Assembly: GCA_958298945.1 (NCBI GenBank)
Contig: OY282609.1
Location: 62,282,220-62,346,219, forward strand
Reading direction: 5' to 3'
Length of the DNA: 64,000 nucleotides
From: Atherix ibis
Lineage: Eukaryota; Arthropoda; Insecta; Diptera; Athericidae
The notes beneath the pieces were generated by a model. That model was not told where the DNA came from and searched no databases. It saw nothing but the letters and a program-made list of their open reading frames with translations. Numbering within the stretch: the first letter of the stretch is position 1; each line of letters starts with the position of its first letter. A program made the translations under genes and the position numbers. Shown here piece by piece: positions 1 through 14,700 of the stretch.

Positions 1-501
1 CTCTACAAAGCTTGTACGTTAGTTCGTAGACATGCACTATAAATTTTAACCTACCTTATAGAACGTCATAAGGTAAATTGTGTATTTGCAGTGCGTTACG
101 AAAAATGAAACAGCAAAACTTGGGATATCGATATGCCATCCAAAATTGTGTGAACAAGTTTTTCGGTTCAAAAAGAATTTTTTGAGGGTCGAAAAACAAA
201 AATAAAACGAGGGTAGAAAAACGGATAAAAATATGAGACTAGTAAGGGCTCTCGTAAGGTGAAAACCACCATGACAACGTGTCATCTCCATTAACACCAT
301 TTTGTCAGAAAAAGGATTCTTGACAATGCGACTTTTAATTTTGTGTCCCAACAATATCCCAAGGAATGTTACTGAGGATTTAAGCGTGATTTCAGATGAA
401 ACCTTCCAGCACTGCTAGGGAACTATTTTGAAGAGGATAACATTAATGAATAAACATAATATTAAATTGTTGCAAAAAGTAAATTAGTTACTTTTTTGGC
501 A
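1..501 (+). mobile_element. Decayed mariner-like element, family 1, copy 1 (cut by window edge)
   Basis: Relic of a Tc1/mariner transposon; its 5' terminal repeat is cut by the window start. The left part shares CTTGTACGTTAGT and the GTGCGTTACGAAAAATG stretch (90-107) with the copy at 20798-21574. A short frame reading HHDN near 270-285 corresponds to the second catalytic aspartate region of mariner transposases. The right end (TTGTTGCAAAAAG ... TTACTTTTTTGGCA, ending about 501) matches the right end of the same copy. Many stops and indels; no functional transposase. Confidence 0.6.
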
Positions 502-3500
502 CACTTCATACGTAATATGCACACGGAAACTTCATCTAACAGAATTTCAAAAATTTCTTTAAATAATAATAAAAGCCAAACCAAAAACATAATGGCACGA
601 CTTGAATTTAGTTCATAAAAAATAATATATAACCTTAAAGTTGATAGTCTACACTATTATTTTTGAACTCAAAACGTAAATGTCCCTGATGTCCAAAAAA
701 CAAAAAAATTAAAAAAAATTTTCATCTATTAATTGTAGTCTGAACAAATGTATAAACTAAGTTCATTTTCGCTTCTTTTATGTTCGAAAAAACTAAATTT
801 CTTTTCAAAGATATAAAATTTGTAGATATCGTCTATAAAAACTTTTTTTAGAAGATTCAAGAGAAAAAAGAAACATTTCCGAGCTAGAAGAGTTTGGTGT
901 GAAACAATACAGAAGAGAAAAACGAAATTTGAGTAATTGGAATCATTATCGAAAAGGTATGTTTTCATCCAGTCCTCTCTAATTAAGCGCATTTCATAAA
1001 AGAGTTTTCCTCCACGATTCCCAGACGATTATAAACATTCTGAAGGTTAAAAGTTTAAGTCACACAATAAAACAAAACTAAATACAAGAAACTTGAAAAC
1101 TTTAATAACTTTTGCCGAATGAAATAATTTTTAATCAATTTAATGCTGTTGTTGTTTTTTTAAGATTTATATATATACGAACGGTAGTGTACAATGTTGG
1201 AGGTCTGTAATATTAACGAAATGAAAATTAACTTTTGCACTTAGGATATACAAAAGCTGATACATAAAGTTTTTATACATTCTCAGAAAACTTTCAATAA
1301 TAATAATAGACGGTAATTTTTTACAAAAATGAAAAAGATAAAAATCAATAATTTATATAAAATAAAATTACTTTCACTTAAAAAACAAAATTTAATAATA
1401 TCTTTCATTGAAAATGATTTAAAAATTTTTTAGCATCCGCATTTGAATAACTGAAAATAGCCAAATCTGAACCCAAGGTAAAAAATCAGATCCTCATATG
1501 TATATCTGTAATAAGTATTATTCTAGGGGTCAACATTATATAAATAACATAATAGTTTTTTTATGTTGGTAGCGCCATAAGAATTATAGTAAAATCTTTT
1601 TGCAAATTGTAAAATTTACACCATCTTCACTCGATTTTAATTGATTGCAAATATTGATCATTATAACCAACGGGTGGGGCTTACGCGTCAGCATTCGTGA
1701 ATGTATTTTTCAATCAGAATTTGAAATCTTAACCCAGACCATACCTTAAATTTTGTTTGCCAGATCTTTAGCTACAGTACTGCAAAACTTGCAAAGCTGG
1801 AGTTTGTACTATTAATTTTTAACGAATATGAAAACTTATTAAAACACATACATTTGATGATAAAATGTTGAATATCGAGTGTTATTTTATTTAACATTTT
1901 ATAGCTAATAGTTTTCTTATATTTTCTGGTAAAGTATTGTACTAGAAATACAAGTATTGCCAAATTCAATAAATAGTAATATCGGTATGCACGACATTAC
2001 ATAATTTATCGTCATTCACGATTGTTCTGAATACTACACATATATCCTCACTTAAATATGCGCAATATACGATAATCGTCATCCATTCGTATCTGGTATT
2101 AGTAACTTTAAAAAATTGAATCTTATTTTGCTATTGTAAGCTACTTCTTTATTTTGTTATTACTAAATATTTCGACTTTTTAAGAAATGAGAGCAATAAG
2201 CATTGACTATTTTACTAGCATTTGAAATTGGAAAAAAAAAAATTTCAGATTCTACAATATATGATGAATAAATAATTTAATATGATTTCGTTAATAGAAA
2301 ATAATTTTATATTTTGTTATTTCCATTAAGAGGAAAAAAGGGGATACATTGCAGAAAGACAACGGACTTTATTGATAACTGAATGGTGTATGTTGATGAC
2401 AAACTTAAATAAAAGGTTTTCTTTTATGATTAGTAGGTTTGTCTTTTATTACCATCTCATATTACTACCTACCTATTACCTATTCGAATATATTAGTGGG
2501 TATTAAATATTTTCTTAGAATTGTCCAATACATTCAAGCACATTGGCCTCCTAAAAACTTTGATATCCTAATAGACTTGTGTCTAAATATTTTGCATCTT
2601 CAGAATTTAAAACCAACCTAATAAAGGCACAAGTTTGAATCACGTTTAATTCTTTTAGTTAATTCTAAATGGAATGTTAGCAAAATTGAAAATAAAGCTT
2701 AGATACAAGTAATAAAATTTCGCTAAGTTGGAAGACACACCGTATTTGCTTAGCATTAACGTCGTTATTATAGACAAAACTATTCTCATCACATTACCAT
2801 GAATTTTAAGGTAGCTAGTTGATTAGTTAGTTAGTAATCAGATTTCATTAATTAATACAAAAATGAATAGAATTAAAAGGAAACTAACAAGAGAGAAATT
2901 ATTTAAAAAGAGATATTTCGCCAAAAACTGAAAAACTTTTAATGTTTTTTATATTAAATACTAAATATATCGAATTTAAATTTTATTATGAAAATTTTCC
3001 TATTTTTCATTTTTAACTATTAAAAAGGTTAATTAAAAAATATTTTCTGCTTTACATCAAAGCATTAAATACTATTCATAGAAAAATATTTAATTTCTTA
3101 ACCACAATATAAATAATTGACGAATATGAGCTGATCCAATTTTAAGGCGTGGTCATTTTAATTTTTATACAAGGTATTATTCAGAAAAATTATTGATATT
3201 TGCTTTTCTTTAATTATAATCAATTAACTAGAAAACTTATTAATATATTTATTTTATATTTTTCAGGAATTATCTGCTTCAAGTACCATAAAATTTATGA
3301 AAAAACCAATTCTCATGAAGGTAGACGAAATTTAAATTATTTCAATAAGCCAAAACGATAAAGAATCATTAAAAATTTATAAATAATTTAATTCCGATTC
3401 AATTTTGTAGAAAAATCTGCTTTTGGTGGAGAGGGAGGGGGGGAAGGGGGTGTGGGATAATTATAAATTCTAAAAATGGTATAAAAATTAAAAATGCGCT

Positions 3501-5622
3501 TAGTGTTTTAGAAATTTAAAAATCTGTATAAATAAACGGTCTTAATAAGTTTTGCTACTAATTTTTATAACAAGATATCTTTTTATTATTTGGTTATTAA
3601 TAATAAAAATTGGTAGAGCGTGTCTATTTAAATCAAAATCAGTTTTAAAAGGATAGTGTTAAACTTGAGTATGATATCTGAAAATCTTCAATGAACTTTT
3701 ATTATCTTATCAGCATATTAATTCTTTCAAAAATTCGAAATATTTTTTTCTTTGTTGCAACTGCAAAAGTTCTGAATCCATTTTTCAATAAAATTTTCTT
3801 CTTTACGATATGAATATAAACTTTGTCCTTCCTTTCATATTTTTTCTTCGTTTTTGATTCCATTATAAAATACATTTTGCACTTCCAAAAGAATATTTTT
3901 CGATGTACTTTTGACACTACGAAAATTTTGCGCTTATGTCGATGTGGCCAAATGTTCATGCACATAACATCGTTCATCGAAATTCTCAAAGACCTTACGA
4001 CTCTGATACTGGCTCCTTCTAAAATCATCACCGAAAATTATTTATGACATAAACGAATTTGCACAAAAGATTTATGATTTGACCTCCTCAGAAGATATTT
4101 ATTGGCCATCTCGACATGTTAAATTCATTTCCGAAACCGAAAAGATATTTTCGTAGTGAATGTGCATTTTAGCCATTGAATATGTTATATATATGGTAAA
4201 GTAAACAAGACAGGTAGAGAATCAGAATTAAAAATTATTTAAATAGGAAGAAAGTACTGACAGGATTAGATTTTTTTTTACATTTTAAAAAAAATAAAAA
4301 CTGCAATTATATTATGTTAATAACACTTATATGACAAAATTAGATGTTTCTTTGGGTATTTCATATCGAAATTCAATGCGTAAATAATGTGATTATACGT
4401 AGGGCAGATATATAGTATGTATCTGAAAATGTGTTAAGTTGACAAATAAAAAGCTAGTCTATGTTTGTTTATAAACATAGTTTGTATTAATTTTTACTAT
4501 AATTCTTTACATAAACTCAATTTTTTTAATATAAATAAATACGTAACGGAAAGTGTGAATTATTTCTCATTTGATCGAATTGGATAATTTTTATATTCAT
4601 CACTTTAGACATCAAATACAATCGGTTCAGCACTAAAATACTTTTCAATGAATAAGGATGAAGCATCTACAAAATAATATTATTTATTTATATCTGTTAT
4701 GTATGTTTGTGAATATATGTATAGAGATTACTATAGACATTGGTAAGAGTGCGAAAGTTTGTCAGTTCAGCGGGCCATAATTTTCAGAATGAATAATTTA
4801 TTGATTTTTGAAAAAATTCTTCATTGTTATTGCTGATATTTTACAGCAACATAAAAGACATCATAGAGAAACAAAAATGGTAAAGATTTTGGTTTCTTTG
4901 GTCCAAAATAAGACGATGAAAACCCGATTTATTTGCCATCACCACCATCACCAACCTATCTTTACATTCAATATTGTTACTCAAAAATGCCTTCAAATGC
5001 AATGAAAAGAGATCAAAAACCGCATGCATACTTTAAACAGACAATGGGGGTGTATAAAAATTTTGCATTTATTTTCAGTAATACAAAAAAAAACCACTTT
5101 GAACTTTAGTCCGTTTAACTTTGAAAACTTTTCTTTCTTCTCCTAGTAAGGAATTCTCTTCCATCCCAAAATTCCACTTAGATATTGCTTTTAATATTTT
5201 TGTTTATTCAAATATTTTAAATAAAATGAAATAACCAAAAAATTTAGAAAACCCTAAAACTATATAATATTTTAGTTAATAATTACATTTTTTTTAAGAG
5301 TGTGCATCCTTCTTTATTTTACGCAATCGATTCCAGAAAGAAATCAATGTCATCGAAACTGATTTATTTGCGGCAACTATGTTGCCAACATAAAATGTAT
5401 ACGTAACTGTTAGTGATATGTTCAATCATTTGTGCCGAAATTGAGGTGTATGAAACTTTGATGCGTTGAAGAAGATATGATTTATTTTAATTGCTAACTT
5501 CACATAATAGGGTGGATAAAGTAAAAGATTCTGTTATATGAAGTATTTTTAGAAAAAATGGGTGTATATTGAAAAATACTTTGAAAATTGTAATTATTTC
5601 AAGCAGAATTCAATGTGAATCG
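502..5622. other. Non-coding, upstream intron or 5' flank of ds
   Basis: No supported gene. Short open frames (at most 109 codons, e.g. 3702-4031 minus) have no recognisable domain, no coding-like composition and no family resemblance. It contains the G-rich tract at 3427-3456; otherwise AT-rich unique-looking sequence. Confidence 0.6.
3427..3456 (+). repeat. G-rich tract with quadruplex potential
   Basis: Four G runs, GGG (3433-3435), G7 (3437-3443), G5 (3446-3450) and GGG (3454-3456), are separated by loops of 1, 2 and 3 nt. This matches the standard G-quadruplex pattern and is conspicuous in surroundings with almost no G runs. Confidence 0.8.
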
Positions 5623-5760
5623 ATGTGATGTGTAAATATACTATTTTATTGTAAGATGAGTTACAATAATGTATTCTTATTATTTATTCCCTAAATAATA
5701 AAAATACATTATTGTAACTCATCTTAGATAAAATAGTATATTTATATACAACTATCACAT
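5623..5760. repeat. Long near-perfect inverted repeat (foldback/MITE-like)
   Basis: The core arms 5635-5686 and 5692-5743 are about 52 bp with two or three differences and a 5-nt spacer (TTCCC). Weaker pairing (ATGTGAT ends) extends the structure to 5623 and 5760. There is no ORF and no terminal motif that I can assign to a known transposon. The RNA would form a long hairpin; foldback transposon relic, recent inverted duplication and hairpin-RNA source are all possible. Confidence 0.9.
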
Positions 5761-8700
5761 ACATAAGATAAAATCTAGGTTAATAAAACCTAGTTTCAAA
5801 ATAAATATTTATTAAATGCAAGCAAATTGGGCATACTTTTATCAATAGAAATTAATCATTTTATGCTATACTTACTAAGAGTAAGTCAGATCTGTTCCGC
5901 CAGCTAAATAATATTTTAGATGAGAATTACTAAAGACAATATGTTCAACCACTTTCTCTGACCTTTAGCATATCGCAAAAATGTAAAATGCAACTGTAGA
6001 AATGCAGTTAAATTTTATATAAAATTAGCATGGTTGTATTGATATATGAATTGTGTCTTATAGGCCTTGGAGGGTAATAGAAAATTACGATATGCAAAAT
6101 TATTCCTATTGAAGAAATACTATATGAAAAGAAGTCTATGGTATAGAGGACTTTAATTTTGTATATACTGTCTCTTAAAGAGTTAAGATTACCAAGGGGG
6201 ATCTTTACTATTGTAAAAACTCTAACCTTATACAAGTTAACCTATTTAAATTTAGCTAATATTTTGTGATTAAAGTTAGCTAATCTTCTAGTAAACCATT
6301 TAGGTGCGTGCTCATAAATTATATTCGGATCGGAGTGTTTATTTCGAAAAATTTGGAAAAATATCTACATATCCCCAACCGATGGACGTATATCTAAATA
6401 TTTACCAATGGTTTTCTTATTTTGGAATTAAACAATTGAGCCTACGGATTAATATTAATATTAACTAGCAACGTTGGAACTATTTATCTAGTTGCGGTCT
6501 ATTCCAACAATTTTCCATGTGCAATACAATACATTTGCGTTCTGTGCATATTTGTGTGACTAATGTTGCGGACCATATTAATATAAAAGTATATTGTATA
6601 TGATATTATATATACTAACAGTGATACTTAATAAACGACTATATAATCAGATACTAATATACAAAATGATATAAAGGCTTATTGAGATAATATACTCCCA
6701 GCAACCTGCACATTTTCCTTTCACTTTTCCTAAGCATTCGAACAACCATATCATATTCATGGAGTCAAAATTATTCACAAAAATATGCGTTTTCAGTTTG
6801 TACTTATTTATTTATTAATTTTAAAGGGAAAATATTTTTCATGTATATATTTTTCTAATGTTATATCTTGTAATTTTTTTCAATGATTATACACTGAAGT
6901 TGCTTGCACTAATGATGTTCTCTAGTTTATTTTGCATAGCTTATTAAAAAGTAAAATTAAAAAAATAAAATTATCTTTTTCTTTAATGAAACAAAAGTTA
7001 ATCTATTTTCTCCAAAATTTCTACAATGAATATATTACCTACAATATACTAGCAAAATATTTCTTGTTTATCTACATGTGTTTATACATAAAAATCGCTG
7101 AATGCAATCGAATGAAAAATGAATAAAATCAAATTATTTGAGTGCAAAGTGAAAATCTAATGGTAAAATTAAGGGAAATAACAGTACGGAAAATTCGCAT
7201 AGAATTTATGGACGTTCCATGAATGTAGGTTAATCATGTATGGTACTGAGGCCTGTGCTATACGTCCAACTCGTGTAAGTGAAGTGCAATTCATGGAGTG
7301 CGGAAAATCGCATAAGATTATCAGTTGGTATACTTTCAAGAGTATACTCGTAGTAGCTGAAGAGTTGCAGAATCTCTTTGCAAGTGTACATAGTTATACC
7401 GATTTTTAGTTAGTAACAGTTGGCATCTTGTTGAGTGATAGTTATAGAGTAATTTGTATATCTTTAAGATAATTTATAATAAAATATAAAATTAAATTAT
7501 AATAACCTTTATAGTTTATTTCCAAAAGTTAAGATGACCATTATATTTATTGTTCTCCAAATTATTAATAAAAATACAAAAGATTTTTGTATTGAAAATA
7601 TTCAAGTTAAAGTTTCATCCGCAAAATTGAATTGCTTCGTTTTTCTTAATTTACCTTTGATTTTAAACTTCTAGGACTGAAATTCATACTAAAACTATTG
7701 CGTGTATGCAAATTGATTGTTACATTTGCTTACCGTATGAGCGTATCTATACAGTTGTGTTCGAAGTAGTAGTCGAGGTAATAAAAATACCTCGTGCCAA
7801 GTGCTAGATTAAAGATTTATGGCCTATATCGAATGTCATGCCAAAATGCAAGCACGGATATATATTGTAGAAAGTCTCTCAGGAATATTACATATGCACC
7901 CGCATCATTTTCACTAGTAGTGCCTTCTATTTTCTCCATTGAAAAGTAAAAGGTTTAATTATATGTAAGGTAGAAATAATTTTGTTCAGAATAGTAAATT
8001 ATATTTATAAACTTATATCATCCTAAATCTATATAGATGTATTTGTTTAGTAAATAGGATGTGTTCACAGATAAAATTTGAAATTATATACAATTTTGGA
8101 TAGTAGGTTTCTATGAACCTATTTAATATTCTTTTCTAATTTTTTTTTCAAATTTATACCATTTTTTTTTGTAAAGGACTCTTAATTAATATATTTCAAA
8201 ATACAATAGTACTACGATAAAGAGAAATAAAAATAATGAAAGAGAATTATAAATAAAATATTATTTTTAATTTAAAAATTTACATTATCTAATATAGAAT
8301 TTTGAAGTTGGAGACATGTGTGCACATAATTTAGACTGTCATCTATAACCTGATCATAAGATATGAACTGATTTGAGATTATTGATAAACTGTGTTCCTA
8401 TAAATTGATTGAAAGTCCAAATGGATAAATTGTAGCAATGCAATAGCCCAAAATACCCAACGATAGATAGATACCAACAGTAGTGGTTTATATGTCCGAA
8501 AATGAATCAGTATTGATTTCGTCGACAACATATTCACTCAAGTCAAATACTTTTCAAAAAATTTCCAGTTTACGCGTATAATACTCGTACGTTAGTAAAT
8601 ACGAGTAGAAATTATGTTACTTGCATGTACATACTTCAATGCATAACCTCCTCTCCCCATTCCCACTCAAATAAATCAATGAATTCCTTATACAAAATAC

Positions 8701-11700
8701 CAGATTTTTATATATACTCGTATTTGAATATTTGCCATTCAAGTTAATCTATAGAGTAGGTAACTAACCATCGATTAGTTGTCGCTGAACAATTTATTAA
8801 TGAAAGTTTATATTTCATGCAATCAATTAACGTTCGAAACACTACGAAAGAAGTGCACTTTTACTTTTCTACTTGATTTTGTATCTGTTCGAATACATTT
8901 CCTTACTGGATATTTATTTTATTATATGTGCATACATACTTCCTTAACAAATACATATATTATCAAAAATTTAAAATCAAATTTCTTAAAAATAATCTAA
9001 TGACGTCAATAAATAAAAGAGTACAAAGACAGAAGGGTAATAAGTCTGAAACATTGCACCTATGTATATGGTAAGCAATGAAGGTACACACGACTACAGT
9101 GAAAGTTATATATAAGATTACATCTGATTGAAGTAGACTCATCGTTTCGTTAATTTATAATAAAACAAAAAAAAATTCATGCAATTTTATAACATATTAA
9201 TTGCTGAAGTTTTTAAACATACGATCAGATAATTTGCGCTTATACGTATCAATAAATATTACAGAGTCAGTAATAAACCATAACAAGAAAATCTTTGCTC
9301 AATATTGAGTGTATTGTTATGGAAAAATTTGAATAGATGTTAAAAAAGAGAAGCTTTGCGAGCTTTAGTGTAGATAACTTCACTACATTTTTTATAAAAA
9401 CTTCACATCGCGTCCGTTGTATGCCTTTATAAATCCTTTATTGCAAATCTATTAAAGTTTCGTGTTCAAATTTTGCTCAATTTTTATCAATAAACGCAAT
9501 GAATTTATAAATTTTATTGTAACTATTTTCTCAATATTTTTTCTCACCTACCTTATTTTTTGAGTTAAATATATTAAAATAATTTAATTGGGTTGCGTGT
9601 TCTATTGAGTTGTTATTATTATTAGTTATGCAGAATGCCTGAACACTACCATATTTCTTAGTTGATATTACGAGTAATACAAACGCTAGATGCCGCTCTA
9701 GATCTTGATGTACCCTTTTAGTTGGCGGTAGTGTTGTTATGCTCCATCATGTTAGTTGAAATAGGTTAGGTTTCGTGCTCATTTAACCAGATCTGAAAAG
9801 AGCTCAAACCAAATTGTTTAAGAATACATAAATATATATGTACATATATAATCATATCTACAATGTTTACCTTATTCAAAATACAAATCTCAACGAATAT
9901 AGTTGTTGATGGAAATGATGATGACCATGGCGGACGTTGAAATTTTAATGCTTGCCACTGAGAAACGTACTCGTTTCTTGTTACTGTTGATATATCTTTT
10001 TAATTGTATAAACAAATGTGTGTTGTATAATATACATATCAGACTACTCAAGTCCCTATATCCAGGTTGAGTGTTTTGATTTACAAGAACAATGCACGAT
10101 TAAACCACTTAAAGGATATTATAGTATTTTACTGACAATCTACGTTAATTTAATAACAGAACGATCTCGAGAATAAGTTTCTTTATAAAATAAAATTAAC
10201 ATTATTTTTAAATATATTTGATAGAAAATAAAACTTTTATAATTCTATTTTAAGTAAATAATGGAAATTAAAGAAGTTTAAAAAAAAAAAAACAAGAAAT
10301 AAATATATACTTTTATGAAATGTTGTTACACAAAACTGACTTGAAAATATTCTTATGAGGACAAATTTGTAATTTTCATGATATAGATTCAATCAAAAGT
10401 TTCAAAATAATTCGGAAAATGTCCTAATATGTATGCTTAAGAAAAATTTTAACTAACATATTAACGGTTGCTAAATTTGTTCTCGAACAAATATTTTGTT
10501 TTTTATAAAATCGAAATCCAACGAAAGTTAAGTATTCGAAATAAAATCAATCAAAATATCACCAATTTTTTGGCAATATTTTCAATTCCAAGAAGGAAGA
10601 TTTTGTAATTGTAACACAATCGAAAATCGGAAAAATTCAAAATTAGATTGCTTTCGGCGTCAGTGATTTTTATATCCAATCATAATCGAAATAAAATACG
10701 TTTGTTTGTATGTTCAAATTATAAATACCAGACTAGCCAGATTATTTTTCATTTTGCAAGTAAACATTATGGTGAACCTTTATTGCTTGCATGTTTCCCT
10801 TGGTTGATTCCACCAGCTGCGTAATGATATGTTTTCAATTTCTCTTCATGTTTCTACAGTTCATATATGAGCTGTCTTAAATCGAAGTTCAAAATGACTA
10901 GAGCTTGATTATCATTGTGAGTAGAAAACAACGCTATATTTACATCCATTGGATGTCGATGACGAAGATAATCATGATGATGATGAGACTGATGATAATG
11001 TTTGGCCAATAGTTATGGAAGTAAAGAAAATTGACCAGAATCCAAATCTCACAGTGCCAATTTTATATTTTAATGTTCCTACTGTGATTGAATCGAATCA
11101 TTCACCGATGTATCCATCCATACAAGTATCTGAGCATCGCCGGCACCAGCACCCATCAATCCATCCAATCGACTCTTGCCAATTTTTTTCAGTTCACTTC
11201 TTATTCGTTCAAGTTGAATTCATATAAATACGAGTATAAGTATAAGCGAAAAATCCAAGAAAAACGAAAGGAATTAAAAATAACACATTCACGCGAATAA
11301 TCGTTAAAAGAATGAAAAAGGACAAAAAATAGTGCAAACATAAAGGAAGAAAAAAGAGAAAATTTGCCAAGTCATAAGAAAAGATGGTTGAACGAGAGTA
11401 AAATGGCCAAACATGAAATTAGTCTCAATGGATGTCGATCCAACAATAGTAAACTTCTTACGATCTGGATTGGAATTCAAGAAAGCGAGAAAAATTTCAA
11501 ATTCGCCGATATAATGCGGCACTAAGAAAAACCGATGCAATTGGTGAAATTAGTATTCAGTCACAATCAGAAGATTAACTCTAAAATTGTTAATTTTGCC
11601 TTCAGCTTTAGTTGGCCTAAATTTACTCTTTTTATAGTCTTTAAAATAAATATTGCTCACAGAATAATATGGAATTCTTGCTAAAAGTTACAATATTTTG

Positions 11701-14700
11701 TAGTTCTTATTATAAAAATTAAATTTTTTTTAAATATTCAATTGTTATATTTATTAATTTATGAATATTAAAGCTGATAGTATAAATTGTATTGACTATA
11801 ATAGAAATTGCAAGTCCAAAACTCAAATTGACACAACTTGATTTTAGAATAATATCAGAAGTTATTTTTAAGTTTAATTCATATTATCATAATATTCACA
11901 ATAATTGAATTAAATTGAAAGCTGAACGAAAAATAAAAATAAAAATTTTAATTAATGACAATATAATAATTAATATGATCATAAATGTAAATAGACTTGT
12001 GCACTTGCCAAAACAGGATATACAAAGTCAGTATGGACATATTAATTCTTCGATAGATTAGTACAAGATGTGCATCTTGTATTAATGCAAATTTAATGAA
12101 AAATTCCATTTATGTCCCATAAACAATAATTTTAAATATAAAACTAAGGATAAGAAGCATATATATGTATGTACACATGTTATTCTTTTAATGTCTACCA
12201 CTTATCTATTCCCATTATAAATTATATGATATGATATGCATTTGGTTTTTTTCGTTTTTACATCAGTTGAATTGGTTGGATAAGACCACCATCCTTTTTC
12301 CTATATTTTGTATATCGATATTATTTAAACAGTACCACTATATTACTATTGATAAATATCATTTAAATTATATAGCTTATGGAGCTTCTCTGGTAATATA
12401 AATTTTCCTAAAAAGAACTATTAACAGAGAGTTTTGCTTCTGCCCAATAACTGGTTGTACTCGTATCTAAATGGATGCATTTTCAAGAATTATCAGTGAA
12501 CATAGCAAAGCTTCGTATGGGCAATTAGCCAATCACGCTTAGTAATTTTTGGTCATTATAGGGATTATACAATACTTAATATAAAATTTTATATTTTTAG
12601 AAAATATCTTTCTGATTTTACTGTATTTATAATTATAGATTAATATTTTTTATATTATGTTCTAAGCATGAATGCTTTATTTTAATATTTCCTAATAGAT
12701 ATTTTTTTAATTTTTAATATTTAAGTATAAATTTCACATATCAGATTAATTGACAAAATATTTGAATATCAATTAAAATTAATTTTTATTTATAAAATTT
12801 AAGCAAAGTCAGATTGAAAAGACCGTTTTTTTAAGATTCTACTTTGAAATGTCATCTTATACAGAGAATTTGATTTTTTCTAAAAAATTTATAGATTAAA
12901 TAATCTCTCAAATTTCAAATTTAATTTTTTTTTTAAATTTTTTGTGAAAAGTTAAGTCTTATAACTTAATAAATTATTAACATCAAATTTAAAAAAAAAA
13001 AAAATTTTAAAGAAACCTCAAAGGTATTTAAAATAATTACTTTGATTATTAATAAATTCTTTCAACGAAATTTCGAAAGAAATAATTTTATTGCTAGATA
13101 AAATGTTTCCTTCTGCATAGAAATTTATTTCGAAATGTTTATTATTATTATTTTTTAAATATTTTAATTAGGATATAGAAGATGTGTTAATTGTGCGTAT
13201 TATTTTCAATTCGAATATAAATATTGTATTAATTAATTTTAAAATATCTTTTAACATAACTTACGTGTTTGATATCAAATTCTATTTTTAATAGAAAACA
13301 CTTAATTATAAATTCCATTCTTTCATTTCATTTTTTTAAGCACAACCCCTCTCACCCCCCTCCACACTCTTTCACGAACTTTTTGAAAAGCAAAAAAAGA
13401 CAATTAAGAAGAAAAAATGACAGGAAAACAGGAAAGAGTCTGAAGTTCACACAATTAATTGGAAATTTGACACCATACAAAATGATGAGCTTATATTCGC
13501 CCGTATCTGATAATGAAGCTATACAGAAAAAGTGTTGAAAAAATCCACTAAATTCGATGGATACATGGTACATGGTACATTTTACGTAATCATTTTGAGA
13601 AGCATGCAACCGATAAAGGTGGGAAAAAATCAGTAAACTCCCAAAAAGGCCTCAAGGCTCTTACAGAAAATCTGGAATTAAATCTTAATGATTGAAAAGC
13701 GGAAGACTGTTAAGTGCATAGAATAGATATGAGGTATGGAATAAGAGGGGAGTTGTCAGAAGTAGCATCGAAAATAACATACAGTTTGCATCTTGTACAT
13801 TATCGGGACCAAATATCAATTAGGCTTTGAGTAGAGAGTACCTAAAATATCTATATGTAAACATGTGTGTAAGCATCTCCATATGGATGAGATGTTGGCA
13901 TTTGCCACTCGCCGCTTCATAAACCACAAAAGATGACGAATTGCCGCGCCTGTCAGCATACTCTTGGCAATATACGTGTACTTTGCGTTATAATACAATA
14001 TGCTGCCAGTCCGATGGTATGCAGTTACCTCAGATGAATCGATATCGAACCTCCTTCGGTTGCGCAATAACTTGTACATACTTCTACCCTCTCAGGGTTT
14101 TTTCAACATTGATCATATGGATCTACGCAGTCGTACTAGAGAAGCTCATAAAAAATGTCTTTATTATTTACGGTGACTGCACGCCAACCGCGCCATGGAC
14201 ACACGCACTCAACACGCGCGTATATTACAATTTCAATTCAACAATTGTAATTTCATGAAATAAAAATATTTTCGTAACATATCAATTTTTTAATTACTTC
14301 ATTATATAGTTTTGCAAATATTTCTGCAGATTCCCTGTTGATCTCGGCGGTAATAACAGAGGTGCGCATGATTTGCTCGCATTATTTTTTTTTTCACGTA
14401 GAGCGGCAAGTTTCAATGTCAATACACTTTCTACTCTTACCAATGGATAATCAAAAAGTATAAAGGGTAACCAACTAACTAGGCTGGTATATGTTAAAAC
14501 CATGCAGCAACCGCTAACAGTTAGATCCTAACAGGTAAGTAACAGGGACCTCGTATTTAACTTTCTATACTAAACGACTGGCACAAAATACATAGTCATT
14601 TAAGTAATCGCACAGATTTGCTCCTGTGCTCAAAAACCTTTTGGCTTAACTATTGCTATGATAGTTTTCCAAAACTAGCAAATGGGGCAATATATTGTAA

